DNA of 8,662 bases from NCBI GenBank assembly GCA_903891395.1, contig CAITEM010000318.1, forward strand, positions 1 to 8,662, read 5' to 3'. Positions within the stretch are counted from its first letter, which is position 1. Each line of letters opens with the position of its first letter. Positions 1 through 6,788 of this stretch are shown here, in pieces. This DNA is from an uncultured Hyphomicrobiales bacterium (GTDB lineage: Bacteria; Pseudomonadota; Alphaproteobacteria; Rhizobiales; Xanthobacteraceae). A program made the translations under genes and the position numbers. The notes below the pieces were generated by a model that did no database searches, was not told the origin of the DNA, and was given only the letters and a program-made list of their open reading frames with translations.

Positions 1-528
1 ATGATGAACAGCGTCGTCGAGAACGGCACCGCGCGGCGCGCCCGCCTCGACGGCATCGCCGCTGCCGGCAAGACCGGCACTACCAACGCTTATCGCGACG
101 CCTGGTTCATGGGCTACACTGGCAACTTCGTTTGCGGCATCTGGTTCGGCAACGACGATTACAGCTCGACCAACCGCATGACCGGCGGCGCCTTGCCGGC
201 GATGACCTGGCACACCATCATGGAATACGCCCACCAGGGCGCCGAGATAAAACAGCTACCCGGCGTCGCTATCCCGTCGGTCAAGCAGGCGCCGGGCGTC
301 GCCGATGCGAAAACGAACGCCGGCGAGCCGCCGCCACCGCGCCCGGCCGTGCTGTCGCGGCGGGGGGCCGACGTCCTCGTTCGCGTCGAGCGGATGATGG
401 ACGACGCCCAGCGCGCCTTGGGGCCGTCGATCCCGACAGTTTCGACCGAGAAAAAGCAGGTTTCAGCGCGGGACGCCGAAGGCGCCGTTGCTGCCGCGCT
501 TGAAGATCGGGCTTCGGACAGGAATTAG
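1..528 (+). CDS. Class A penicillin-binding protein (PBP1A family), C-terminal part, truncated by the window edge
   Basis: This is the 3' end of a bifunctional peptidoglycan synthase, a periplasmic glycosyltransferase/transpeptidase anchored in the inner membrane. Only the end of the transpeptidase domain and the tail are present. The KTGTT active-site box (KTG triad motif) is at visible residues 24-28, followed by the typical AYRDAWFMGYTGNF and GIWFGNDD strands and a TGGALPA-TW segment. After about residue 80 the sequence becomes a Pro/Ala-rich, probably disordered tail, as is usual in this family. The SxxK serine and SxN motifs and the whole glycosyltransferase domain must lie upstream. The ATG at base 1 is almost certainly internal, because a full protein should be about 700-800 aa. 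The TAG stop is at 526-528. The DUF1214 gene follows in the same direction after a short gap, so they may be co-transcribed. Alphaproteobacteria often carry several PBP1 paralogues, so I give no symbol. Confidence 0.93.
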   Translation: MMNSVVENGTARRARLDGIAAAGKTGTTNAYRDAWFMGYTGNFVCGIWFGNDDYSSTNRMTGGALPAMTWHTIMEYAHQGAEIKQLPGVAIPSVKQAPGVADAKTNAGEPPPPRPAVLSRRGADVLVRVERMMDDAQRALGPSIPTVSTEKKQVSARDAEGAVAAALEDRASDRN

Positions 529-595
529 CCGCCGCGCCGCGGCCGGCGTAGTCTCCCCTTCGAATCAAGCTTCCCCATTACCTGCGGATCTTTTC

Positions 596-1174
596 GTGCG
601 GCTGCTTCTCGGATCGCTGTTTGCCCTGGCTGTCGCCGCAATCGTCGGCCTCGGCGCAACCTATCTTGCGCTGTCGCGTGGCGCCGCCTTCGGCTCGCTC
701 ACGATCGGCACCTGGACCGCCTGGCCGAAGACCGGAACCGTCGAAGCCGATCCTTACGCGCGGGCGACCATTGCGCGGACCGGACAACTGCCGGTCGCGC
801 TCGGCGATGGCGTGTCTTTCACGACGCAGACCGATGACAACGGCAAGTTCCTCGACGGCCGCTGCGACGTGGTCGTGTCGGGCGTCACACCCGCCGCGCG
901 CTTCTGGACCATGACGCTTTACAATGTCGAAGGTCAGCTCGCGGCCAATTCCGTCAACCGCTACGGCTTCACCAGCCAGGAAATCGTCCGCCACGCCGAC
1001 GGCAGTTTCGAAATCGCAATTGCGCCGCGCGCCAATTCCGGCAACTGGCTGCCGACTGGCGGCGTCGAGCGCTATGCGTTGGTGCTGCGCTTCTACGACA
1101 CGGCGGTCGGCGTATCGACCAAGGCCGGCCGCGAAGTCCCGATGCCGGCGGTAAGCACGAGGAGTTGCCCATGA
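596..1174 (+). CDS. DUF1214 domain-containing membrane-anchored protein
   Basis: A protein of about 192 aa of unknown function, probably facing the periplasm. An N-terminal hydrophobic segment (about residues 2-26, RLLLGSLFALAVAAIVGLGA...) acts as a membrane anchor or uncleaved signal. The rest matches my recollection of DUF1214: an ARFWTMTLYN strand near residue 103, an NRYGFTS turn, and a conserved NWLPTGG motif near 150-156, followed by LRFYD. I chose the GTG at 596 because it places the hydrophobic segment at the N-terminus, as in homologues. The frame stays open up to a TTG at 488, which would overlap the penicillin-binding protein gene by 41 bp and add an unlikely basic extension. No strong Shine-Dalgarno is visible before 596. 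The TGA stop overlaps the next gene's ATG (ATGA), so the two are almost certainly translationally coupled. DUF1214 is often found fused to DUF1254, and here the two are separate adjacent genes. Confidence 0.82.
   Translation: MRLLLGSLFALAVAAIVGLGATYLALSRGAAFGSLTIGTWTAWPKTGTVEADPYARATIARTGQLPVALGDGVSFTTQTDDNGKFLDGRCDVVVSGVTPAARFWTMTLYNVEGQLAANSVNRYGFTSQEIVRHADGSFEIAIAPRANSGNWLPTGGVERYALVLRFYDTAVGVSTKAGREVPMPAVSTRSCP
1157..1164 (+). promoter_or_regulatory. Ribosome binding site of the DUF1254 gene
   Basis: ACGAGGAG lies 6 nt before the ATG at 1171, inside the end of the DUF1214 gene. It decides in favour of ATG 1171 over an in-frame TTG at 1165, which would sit directly on top of the site. Confidence 0.75.
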
Positions 1175-1734
1175 TCCGGTGGCTACTCTTGTTGCTTGGC
1201 GGCGCGCTGCTCGGCGGCATCGTGCATTTGGCGACCGTCATCATCATGCCGCGCACGGCGACCCAGGACGCCTATTCGCGGCTGTCGCCGATCGCACCGG
1301 TCAACACCGTCACCGCCCTGCCCGCGCCGACGCCGGACGCCGCGCCGATGCCGTTCATGGATCCGGCCTTCGCCACCGCGGTCTGTCGCTACGATCTCAC
1401 GCAAGGCTCGCTGAAACTGACGGTGCCCGTCAGCCTCGCTTATACGTCTGTGTCGTTCTATACGCGCACAGGCGTGGCCTATTACGCGATCAACGACCGC
1501 GCCGCCGGCCGGCGCGTCATCGAGCTGGAACTGATGACGCCCGATCAGCACAGCCAATTGCCCGAGGACGAGGACATCACCGCCGCCGATCGCCTGATCG
1601 TGGAATCGCCGACGCTGACGGGCCTGATCGCGATCAGGGCACTGGCGCCTGAACCCGGCCTGGTGGCGATGGCGCAGAACACCATCGCCTCGGCCCGTTG
1701 TGCGCGGCAGGACGATCCTAAGGCGTCGCGTTGA
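1171..1734 (+). CDS. DUF1254-like membrane-anchored protein
   Basis: A 187-aa protein of unknown function. Residues 3-25 form one hydrophobic segment (WLLLLLGGALLGGIVHLATVI), followed by MPRTATQDAYSRLSP and a soluble domain. Landmarks are PFMDPAFATAVCRYDL at about 61-76, VSFYTRTG..YYAINDR at about 94-110 and ITAADRLIVESPT at about 136-148. This pattern matches the short rhizobial proteins annotated as DUF1254, which accompany DUF1214 proteins. I recognise it from the sequence only and did not run a profile. It starts within the DUF1214 stop codon (ATGA overlap) behind a good ribosome binding site, so the two probably act as a pair at the inner membrane. The gene ends in TGA at 1732-1734, directly touching the stop codon of the convergent lipoprotein gene. 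Function unknown. Confidence 0.78.
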   Translation: MIRWLLLLLGGALLGGIVHLATVIIMPRTATQDAYSRLSPIAPVNTVTALPAPTPDAAPMPFMDPAFATAVCRYDLTQGSLKLTVPVSLAYTSVSFYTRTGVAYYAINDRAAGRRVIELELMTPDQHSQLPEDEDITAADRLIVESPTLTGLIAIRALAPEPGLVAMAQNTIASARCARQDDPKASR

Positions 1735-2454
1735 TCAGCGTGGATTGACGAGGCTGGTCTCGCGCGCCCATGGCAGCGCCGGCGAGCGATAGCGCACAAT
1801 CATCGCCTGCATCTGATTGAGCGACTGCTCCACTTGCACCGCCTGCGGCGACGGCGTCGTGATGACGAGACGCTCGAGCGCGAAGCGATAGGCCGCAACG
1901 CGCTGAGCCAATCGCGCGCGCACCAGCGCCACCAGCGACGCGTTCTCGTGTAGGCGGCGCAGCACCTGATCGCGCTCACCCGCCGACAAGTCGCGCACAT
2001 AGGCCAGGCTCTTCTTGCGTTTCTGGTCGATGTCGAGCACGCGCGAGGCGGCCTCGAAGAACGCCGGCAGCCGCGTGATGTCGTTGCGGATATCGTCGGT
2101 GATCTGCGCGTAGCGCGCCGCGGGCGAGCGATCGCGTTCGCCCAACAGATAATTCGCGTAGCTGGTCCGCGTCATGCCCGCGGTGCCGGCCGCGCCGTAT
2201 TCGAGCGCCACGGCGTAAGGCTGCTGGCGCTCGTAGGGCGGCTCGATCAGCGGGAACGCGAGATCGCGCATCTGGCGCTCCTCGTCGGTCAGTTCGAAAC
2301 TTGAGGCGGCCTGGGGGGCGGCTGCGGCGGGACCGAGCCAGTCGTGGATATCGTCGCGCACCAGCATCGGGCGCACTTCGCCGAAATCGCGGTTGGCGGT
2401 GCAGCCAGCGAGCAGCGCGAAGGCTGCGATCGCAAAAATCCGGCTGCGCCGCAT
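1735..2454 (-). CDS. Putative lipoprotein of unknown function (239 aa)
   Basis: The N-terminus is a clear lipoprotein signal peptide: MRRSR, a hydrophobic core IFAIAAFALLA, then the lipobox LLAGC with the acylated cysteine at residue 18, followed by TANRDFGEVRP. The mature part is mostly predicted helical and charged: ELTDEERQMRDLAFPLIEPPYERQQPY at about 54-80, an SYANYLLGERDRSPAARYAQITDDIRND stretch, and a long helical C-terminal half (LRRLHENASLVALVRARLAQRVAAYRFALERL). It resembles uncharacterised lipoproteins conserved in Bradyrhizobium relatives, and I recognise no enzyme motif. After lipidation it should be anchored in the inner or outer membrane facing the periplasm. It begins 5 bp after the stop of the 63-aa gene, so the two form one unit. 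Its own Shine-Dalgarno is weak (AAAGAC), which suggests coupling. Its TGA abuts the TGA of the opposing DUF1254 gene. Confidence 0.85.
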   Translation of the reverse strand: MRRSRIFAIAAFALLAGCTANRDFGEVRPMLVRDDIHDWLGPAAAAPQAASSFELTDEERQMRDLAFPLIEPPYERQQPYAVALEYGAAGTAGMTRTSYANYLLGERDRSPAARYAQITDDIRNDITRLPAFFEAASRVLDIDQKRKKSLAYVRDLSAGERDQVLRRLHENASLVALVRARLAQRVAAYRFALERLVITTPSPQAVQVEQSLNQMQAMIVRYRSPALPWARETSLVNPR

Positions 2455-2459
2455 GGTCT

Positions 2460-2651
2460 TTAGCGCGCGACGCGACGGCGGCGGCCGGCGCCGTTGCCGG
2501 TGTCCGGTTCGAGGCCGTTGCTGCCGTCCGGATCGCGTTCGATCCGGATCACCGGAAGAATGATGACGGTTGCGGGTTCGCTATGTGCGTCGATATAGCG
2601 GCCGCCACGCGCGTATCCCGCCTCGTCGGGAAATTGGATGACATCGCCCAT
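2460..2651 (-). CDS. Small conserved hypothetical protein (63 aa)
   Basis: The product starts MGDVIQFPDEAGYARGGRY, continues with a hydrophobic strand ATVIILPVIRIER, and ends in a basic tail GRRRRVAR. I recall similar short 'GDVIQFP...TVIILPVVRIER' proteins from Bradyrhizobium relatives, none with a known function. I chose the ATG at 2651 because AAAGGTGA (2664-2657 on the minus strand) sits 5 nt upstream. An in-frame GTG 27 nt further upstream would add an unlikely MCRVGKVTA and overlap this ribosome binding site. The lipoprotein gene starts 5 bp downstream. No signal peptide or transmembrane segment is evident, so it is probably cytoplasmic. The IIxP strand and Arg-rich end could mediate binding to a partner or nucleic acid, but that is speculation. 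Confidence 0.7.
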   Translation of the reverse strand: MGDVIQFPDEAGYARGGRYIDAHSEPATVIILPVIRIERDPDGSNGLEPDTGNGAGRRRRVAR

Positions 2652-2656
2652 TGCAG

Positions 2657-2664
2657 TCACCTTT
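2657..2664 (-). promoter_or_regulatory. Ribosome binding site of the 63-aa gene
   Basis: On the minus strand the sequence is AAAGGTGA with a 5-nt spacer to the ATG at 2651. This sets the start of the small gene. Confidence 0.6.
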
Positions 2665-2716
2665 CCGACCCGGCACAAAGACCCGGGGCGGCATCGTCAA
2701 TTAAGGGGTTGCAAGG

Positions 2717-2732
2717 TTAACGCTCTGCTAAC
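2717..2732. promoter_or_regulatory. CtrA-like binding box in the divergent promoter region
   Basis: TTAACGCTCTGCTAAC fits the CtrA consensus TTAA-N7-TTAAC with a single mismatch (CTAA for the second TTAA). The two TAACGC repeats (2718-2723 and 2729-2734) are 11 bp apart, one helical turn. The box lies 50 bp before the DUF2336 start (2783) and 65 bp before the divergent 63-aa gene (2651), so it could control either or both. It is a motif match only. Confidence 0.5.
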
Positions 2733-2782
2733 GCGCGCCGACTAATCTGGAGCCTCAAGTTCCGTAAAGTGCGTACCCCGCG

Positions 2783-3640
2783 ATGACGAAGTTGCCCGCC
2801 TACCCCCATCTCGATGGCCTGGTCGATCTGGCCTGCCGCGACGGCGTCGATATCAGGCCGACGCTGCTGCGCGTCTTGACCGACCTCTATGTGCAGAAGC
2901 CGTCGCACAGCGACGCCGAAGAAACCCAATATATCGAGCTGGCGCTGGGCCTGATCGGCAGCGTCGACGCCGCCACGCGCGCCGCGGTCGCGGCCAGCCT
3001 CTCCCGCTATCCGGCGGCACCCGCCATGGTGCTCAACAGGCTCGGCGACGGCGACACATCCGGCGAAACCGGCACTGACGGCCTGACGGAGACGTTTTTC
3101 GCCGCCGGCGCCGACGCGCGGCGCACCATACTCGCGACACTCGATGTCGCCGCCGTCCACTCCCGCACGCCCGCACCGCCGGCGGGCGAAATGATCAGGC
3201 GCCTCGAAACCGCGGCGCTGCAGCACAATGCCGCCGAGTTCGGCCGCGTACTCGAACGCGCGCTCGGCGTCAGCGCATCCTTGGCCAAGCGCATCACGCG
3301 CGACCCTTCCGGCGAGCCGCTGGTGATTGCGGCCAAGGCCCTCGGCATGACCGCCGCCGTGGTCCAGCGTATTTTGCTGTTTCTCGATCCGGCCATCGGC
3401 CAATCGGTCGGGCGCGTCCACGGCCTGTCGCGCCTGTTCGACGATCTCGCGCCGGAAGCCGCACACCGCATGCTGGCGATTTGGCGCGAAACAGATACGC
3501 CGACGCAGAGCCAACCCAAAACCACCTACGAACCGGTTACCTGGGACGACGAGCGCCGCGGCGCCCGTCCGGCCGCGACCGAACGCCGCCGCGTGTCGCG
3601 CGACGAGCTGCCATCGCGCACCCGCAACGGCGGGCGCTGA
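2783..3640 (+). CDS. DUF2336 domain-containing protein
   Basis: A 285-aa soluble, mostly alpha-helical protein with no signal peptide or membrane segment. The N-terminal half carries features I associate with DUF2336: FPHL/YPHLDGLVDLACRDG at the start, LLRVLTDLYVQKPSHSDAEE at about 29-49, and YIELALGLIGSVDAATRAAVAASLSRYPAAP at about 52-82. It looks like a run of paired helices (HEAT-like). The C-terminal 35 residues are Arg-rich and low in complexity (DDERRGARP...RRRVSRDELPSRTRNGGR), probably disordered. The molecular function of the family is unknown; some alphaproteobacterial members have been linked to signalling or cell-cycle contexts, which the CtrA-like box upstream would suit. The ATG at 2783 begins the conserved N-terminus, with only a weak Shine-Dalgarno in front. 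The gene converges with DUF1491, leaving 1 bp between the stop codons. Confidence 0.85.
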   Translation: MTKLPAYPHLDGLVDLACRDGVDIRPTLLRVLTDLYVQKPSHSDAEETQYIELALGLIGSVDAATRAAVAASLSRYPAAPAMVLNRLGDGDTSGETGTDGLTETFFAAGADARRTILATLDVAAVHSRTPAPPAGEMIRRLETAALQHNAAEFGRVLERALGVSASLAKRITRDPSGEPLVIAAKALGMTAAVVQRILLFLDPAIGQSVGRVHGLSRLFDDLAPEAAHRMLAIWRETDTPTQSQPKTTYEPVTWDDERRGARPAATERRRVSRDELPSRTRNGGR

Positions 3641-3641
3641 T

Positions 3642-3992
3642 TTACACCACCGCGTCGTCGAGGAAATTCCGGCCGGCGCGGTCTTCGACTTCGACAATCC
3701 AGACGTCCGGATCGTAGCGGATCTCGCGCAGCAACCGCGCCTCGATGCCGTCGTCGGCCGCCGGCGCCTCGCGCCCGAGGATCGGCGTGAACAGGCGCGC
3801 CGCCGGGTTGGCTTCGTCAAACGCCGCTTGCGGCGCGGGGCCATACAAGGTGCCGGTGCCGTCGAGCCGCGCGATCTTGATGTAGATGGCGCCGGCCTCC
3901 TCCGCGCCGCGGCGGCGCACGGCGGCGAAGGCGCCTTCGACGTGGCAGCGGCGCACATAGGCCGCCACCCAGATACCGGATTTCAAGCGCAT
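3642..3992 (-). CDS. DUF1491 family protein
   Basis: A 116-aa cytoplasmic protein with features I associate with alphaproteobacterial DUF1491 proteins: MRLKSGIWVAAYVRRC at the start, RRRGAEEAGAIYIKI at about 27-41, a YGPAPQ motif near 50, and the C-terminal EIRYDPDVWIVEVEDR at about 90-105. Function unknown. I chose the ATG at 3992, where conserved homology begins. An in-frame GTG at 4007 would add MLLIP; neither has a strong Shine-Dalgarno. It is the last gene of the kinase operon, 32 bp after the stop of the peptidoglycan-binding protein gene, and the tight spacing suggests co-transcription. Its TAA (3642-3644) is 1 bp from the stop of the convergent DUF2336 gene, with no room for a separate terminator. 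Confidence 0.87.
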   Translation of the reverse strand: MRLKSGIWVAAYVRRCHVEGAFAAVRRRGAEEAGAIYIKIARLDGTGTLYGPAPQAAFDEANPAARLFTPILGREAPAADDGIEARLLREIRYDPDVWIVEVEDRAGRNFLDDAVV

Positions 3993-4024
3993 GGGGATCA
4001 GTAGCACGGCGCCAGGCCGCGCCG

Positions 4025-4762
4025 CTATTCGAGCAGACGCCCCGTCATCGCCGCCAGTTCGCGCACGACCCCATCTGAAATCTGGCCGGTCACCGGCAGG
4101 CGGTGGTCGCGTTCGAATTTCTCGATCGCCGTGCGCGTATCGAGATCGTATTGCCCGGTCGGCCTGATCTGGCCGTAGCCGAAATCCGACAGCGCGCGCT
4201 GGATCGCCAGCACCCGCTTCGACGGCGCGATCAAGTCGGCGATCGGGTCGTTGCGCACCGGCGTCGCCGCCGGACGGTTCACTTTTGCGCCCGACGACAG
4301 AATGGCGCGCAACAGCATGTCGCCCGGCTCAGGGTTGATACGGACGCCGGACGCCTGGACGAAATCGCGCGACGCGGCGTCGGTCCTGGCACCCCAGATG
4401 CCGTCAACCGTACCGTCGTAAAAACCACGGCGCCCCAGTTCGCGCTGGATGCTGGCGATAAGCTGCTCGCGGCTCTGCGCCATCGGTGGTTCGGGCGCCG
4501 CGGCCGGCGGCGCGACCGGTTGCGCGACGACAGGCGCGGGCTGCGCAATGGCGGGTTGCTGTTGAACCTGAATCGGCCGCGCGAAGATCGGCGCCGGATG
4601 CGGCCCCTTCTGCAAGAACAACGCGTTGGTCGAGATCGAAATCATGGCAATAGTCGCCATCAGGCCGCCGACGAACTCGCGCGGATGCCGGCCTATGGCC
4701 GATGCCAATCCGCCGGCGCCATTGGGCTCGATCGCTATTTCGTTTCGGGTTCGCTTACGCAC
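4025..4762 (-). CDS. Membrane-anchored protein with two peptidoglycan-binding (PG_binding_1) domains
   Basis: A 245-aa protein with a basic cytoplasmic N-terminus (RKRTRNE...), one transmembrane segment at about 29-50 (EFVGGLMATIAMISISTNALFL), a Pro/Gln/Ala-rich linker at about 53-95, and two helical repeats of the peptidoglycan-binding type. The first, at about 99-155, has IQRELGRRGFYDGTVDGIWGARTDAASRDF. The second, at about 184-240, has LAIQRALSDFGYGQIRPTGQYDLDTRTAIEKFERDH.LPVTG. By topology the repeats should sit in the periplasm, touching the cell wall. No catalytic domain is attached. The GTG start at 4762 lies inside the 3' end of the kinase gene (8-nt overlap) behind a strong GAGGAAGA, so expression is probably coupled to the kinase. 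This suggests a structural or sensory partner linking the kinase to peptidoglycan, which is inference from gene order only. Confidence 0.88.
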   Translation of the reverse strand: MRKRTRNEIAIEPNGAGGLASAIGRHPREFVGGLMATIAMISISTNALFLQKGPHPAPIFARPIQVQQQPAIAQPAPVVAQPVAPPAAAPEPPMAQSREQLIASIQRELGRRGFYDGTVDGIWGARTDAASRDFVQASGVRINPEPGDMLLRAILSSGAKVNRPAATPVRNDPIADLIAPSKRVLAIQRALSDFGYGQIRPTGQYDLDTRTAIEKFERDHRLPVTGQISDGVVRELAAMTGRLLE

Positions 4763-6563
4763 TCTTCCTCACTGGTCGCTTGACGGCCGTCACGAATTCG
4801 CTGGCTCGCTGGGTCACGAGCTTGATCGGATCGGCAGTGTTTTTGACGCCCTCGTAGTCGATCGGCAGACGCACCGTAATGCGGGTGCCTTCATTCAAGC
4901 GGCTGCGGATATCGATGTCGCCGCCATGCAATTGAACCAGTCCCTTGACGATGGACAGGCCGAGGCCCGAACCGTCATGCTTGCGGTCATAGGACGCGCG
5001 CGCCTGGAAGAACGCCTCGCCGAGCCGCGGCAGGTCGTCCTCGCCGATGCCGACGCCGGTGTCTTCCACCGCCACCGTGAGCATCGAACCGGCGCAGTTT
5101 GCGCTGACCGTCACCGTGCCGCCGCGCGGCGTGAACTTGATGGCGTTTGAAATCAGGTTGATCAGGATCTGGTTGAGCGCGCGGCGATCGACCACGACTT
5201 CGGGCAGTTCCGAGATCCGGGTTTTGAGCTCGACGCCGGCGTCGCGGGCTTTCAGCGCCAGCAAGTCACAGCAGCCGGCGATGGCTTTGGTCGGCACAAA
5301 CGGTTCCGGCGCGATTTCGAAATTGCCGGTTTCCATTTTCGACATATCGAGAATGCCGTTGACCACCGACAACAGGTGGCGGCCCGACTCGTTGATCACC
5401 TTGGCGTATTCGACCTTGCGGGCATCGTCGAGCACGAGCGATTCGTCGAACATCATCTCGGAGAAGCCGATGATGGCATTGAGCGGCGTGCGCAGTTCGT
5501 GGCTCATGGTGGCGAGGAAGCGGCTTTTCGCATTATTGGCGCGTTCGGATTCGGCGCGGGCGATCTCGACGGCGCGTTCCTGTGTCTTGCGCTCGCTGAC
5601 GTCGCGCAGCACGGCGACCACTTCGCCGTCACTCGCGGTGCCTGACATGCCGTCGAAGGGACGGCAGCGCATTTCAACCCAGACAAATTGTCCGGCCTGC
5701 GATTCGGCGCCGCCGCGGCGAATGCGGAATTCAACCGAACGGACGCCGCCGTGCGACGCGGCGTCGGCCAGCGCGGTCAGATAGGCCGGGCGGTCGGCGA
5801 CATGGACACGTTCGAACAGGCCGTGACCGGACAGTTCGCCGGCGCCGGCACCAAAGAGTGTCTCGGCCGCCGGCGACACGAACAGCACGGCGCCGTTGCG
5901 GCCGTGGCGCGTGATGACGTCGGTGATATTGCGGGCCAGCAGGCGGTAGCGGTCTTCCTCGGCATAGAGCAACCAGAAGCTGGTGCGCGCCAGCGACTCG
6001 GCGCCGAGCGCCAGTCCCGTGGCATAGAGCGCGGCCGAGATGATGCCGAGCGCGGCCAGCGCGCCTTGTGCGCTGGCTTCCGTGGTCGCCGGCGGCAGCA
6101 GACCGGTGGCGCTGAAAATCAAAAGCAATCCGGCAGCCACCAAAGCAAATGTCGAGGCCAGCGCCACCACGCGGCGCGACGCCGAGAGCGCGGCCTCGAG
6201 CGGCACCAGCACCAGCCAGATCGCGGCGAACGATCCAATGCCGCCGGTACACCAGGCTACCACGCCGACCAATCCGGTGAGCGCGAGCGAGGACAAGACG
6301 TGCGCACTTTCATAGCGTCCGGTGCGCGACAGGAAATACGCGATCATGATCGGCGCCACCAGCCAGGCGAAGACGCCGACTTCGAGCGGGCCAGGCACGC
6401 CGCGAAAGACAATGTAGGCCGGGAAGCTGGCGAGCGCGGCAAAGCTGCCGAGCAGACGGGGCGCAATGAAGGCGCGGTGGCGCGCCGCGGTCAGCGCGTC
6501 CTGCTGCGCCGCCGGGTGCACCAGCGCATCGACATAGTTCCACACTGGTGTGAGGACACTCAC
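4755..6563 (-). CDS. Membrane-bound PAS sensor histidine kinase, DivJ/PleC-like
   Basis: A 602-aa sensor kinase. Residues 30-190 hold about six hydrophobic segments (about 37-54, 62-78, 88-105, 112-127, 131-153, 166-188). A PAS domain follows at about 203-325 (ARNITDVITRHGRNGAVLFVSPAAETLFG ... VAVLRDVSERK), then a short coiled coil. The HisKA domain has the phospho-acceptor His355 in FLATMSHELRTPLNAIIGFSEMM. The catalytic domain has an N-box (NLISNAIKFTPRGG, Asn473), G1 (DTGVGIG, 501-507) and G2 (GSGLGLSIVKGLVQLHGG, from 531). All catalytic motifs are intact. The DHp sequence and the six-segment N-terminus resemble the DivJ/PleC kinases that phosphorylate DivK/PleD in alphaproteobacteria. I lean to a DivJ-type kinase but cannot prove orthology. 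The GTG start has AGGA 3 nt upstream. No response regulator is adjacent, as expected for this class. It is the first gene of a probable operon with the peptidoglycan-binding and DUF1491 proteins. Confidence 0.92.
   Translation of the reverse strand: MSVLTPVWNYVDALVHPAAQQDALTAARHRAFIAPRLLGSFAALASFPAYIVFRGVPGPLEVGVFAWLVAPIMIAYFLSRTGRYESAHVLSSLALTGLVGVVAWCTGGIGSFAAIWLVLVPLEAALSASRRVVALASTFALVAAGLLLIFSATGLLPPATTEASAQGALAALGIISAALYATGLALGAESLARTSFWLLYAEEDRYRLLARNITDVITRHGRNGAVLFVSPAAETLFGAGAGELSGHGLFERVHVADRPAYLTALADAASHGGVRSVEFRIRRGGAESQAGQFVWVEMRCRPFDGMSGTASDGEVVAVLRDVSERKTQERAVEIARAESERANNAKSRFLATMSHELRTPLNAIIGFSEMMFDESLVLDDARKVEYAKVINESGRHLLSVVNGILDMSKMETGNFEIAPEPFVPTKAIAGCCDLLALKARDAGVELKTRISELPEVVVDRRALNQILINLISNAIKFTPRGGTVTVSANCAGSMLTVAVEDTGVGIGEDDLPRLGEAFFQARASYDRKHDGSGLGLSIVKGLVQLHGGDIDIRSRLNEGTRITVRLPIDYEGVKNTADPIKLVTQRASEFVTAVKRPVRKSA
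4763..4770 (-). promoter_or_regulatory. Ribosome binding site of the peptidoglycan-binding protein gene
   Basis: On the minus strand GAGGAAGA lies directly before the GTG at 4762, with its GAGGA core 3 nt away. It sits inside the last codons of the kinase gene, which supports the GTG start and translational coupling. Confidence 0.65.
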
Positions 6564-6570
6564 GATTCCT
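6564..6570 (-). promoter_or_regulatory. Kinase ribosome binding site overlapped by a GANTC site
   Basis: AGGAATC on the minus strand precedes the kinase GTG start at 6563. The same bases contain GAATC/GATTC (6564-6568), a CcrM-type methylation sequence. A second GANTC site (GACTC) lies at 6870-6874 in the same intergenic region. Confidence 0.5.
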
Positions 6571-6625
6571 GTCCACGTCTTTTCGACGCGCCCCTTTTTT
6601 CATTTTTGAACCTAGCCAGCCCCGC

Positions 6626-6641
6626 TTAAGCGAACGCTAAA
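6626..6641. promoter_or_regulatory. CtrA-like box upstream of the histidine kinase
   Basis: TTAA-GCGAACG-CTAA (6626-6640) has the TTAA-N7-TTAA layout with one mismatch in the second half-site. It lies 63 bp before the kinase start, a plausible place for a CtrA-controlled promoter. It is a motif match only. Confidence 0.4.
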
Positions 6642-6769
6642 ACCGGAGGTCCGCGGAGGCGCCGCGCGCGTCGGCACGCCATTTTCGGAACATTCGGACG
6701 TTCCATTCAACGGGCATGGTGAAATTTGTCTTTCTGAAAATCGTGTTTCGGCCTCAGGCCGCTTAATCC

Positions 6770-6788
6770 TTACCGCTGCGCTAACCAT
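6770..6788. promoter_or_regulatory. Second CtrA-like box, with CTAACCAT half-site
   Basis: TTAC-CGCTGCG-CTAACCAT has two mismatches to TTAA-N7-TTAAC but shares 13 of 16 bases with the box at 2717-2732 (TTAACGCTCTGCTAAC). The CTAACCAT half resembles the TTAACCAT half-site known from Caulobacter. It is midway between the kinase and DUF5330 genes. Confidence 0.35.

Noticed and set aside
488..595. N-terminal extension of the DUF1214 protein from TTG 488
   Set aside because: It would put 36 basic residues before the membrane segment and overlap the penicillin-binding protein gene. GTG 596 starts right at the hydrophobic segment.
2717..3958. 413-aa open frame on the minus strand
   Set aside because: It runs antisense through the recognisable DUF2336 gene and part of DUF1491, with low-complexity Arg/Ala/Gly composition typical of a shadow frame in GC-rich DNA.
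4103..4783. 226-aa open frame on the plus strand
   Set aside because: It is antisense to the peptidoglycan-binding protein and is compositionally a shadow (Arg-rich, no recognisable domain).
5688..6629. 313-aa open frame on the plus strand, and the 245-aa frame at 5047-5784
   Set aside because: Both are antisense to the histidine kinase, whose full set of catalytic motifs proves the coding strand. Their translations are Arg/Gly/Ala-rich with no family signature.
6716..6766. 16-aa hydrophobic mini-ORF (MVKFVFLKIVF...) on the plus strand
   Set aside because: It has no Shine-Dalgarno, is too short to judge, and has no coupling to a downstream gene.
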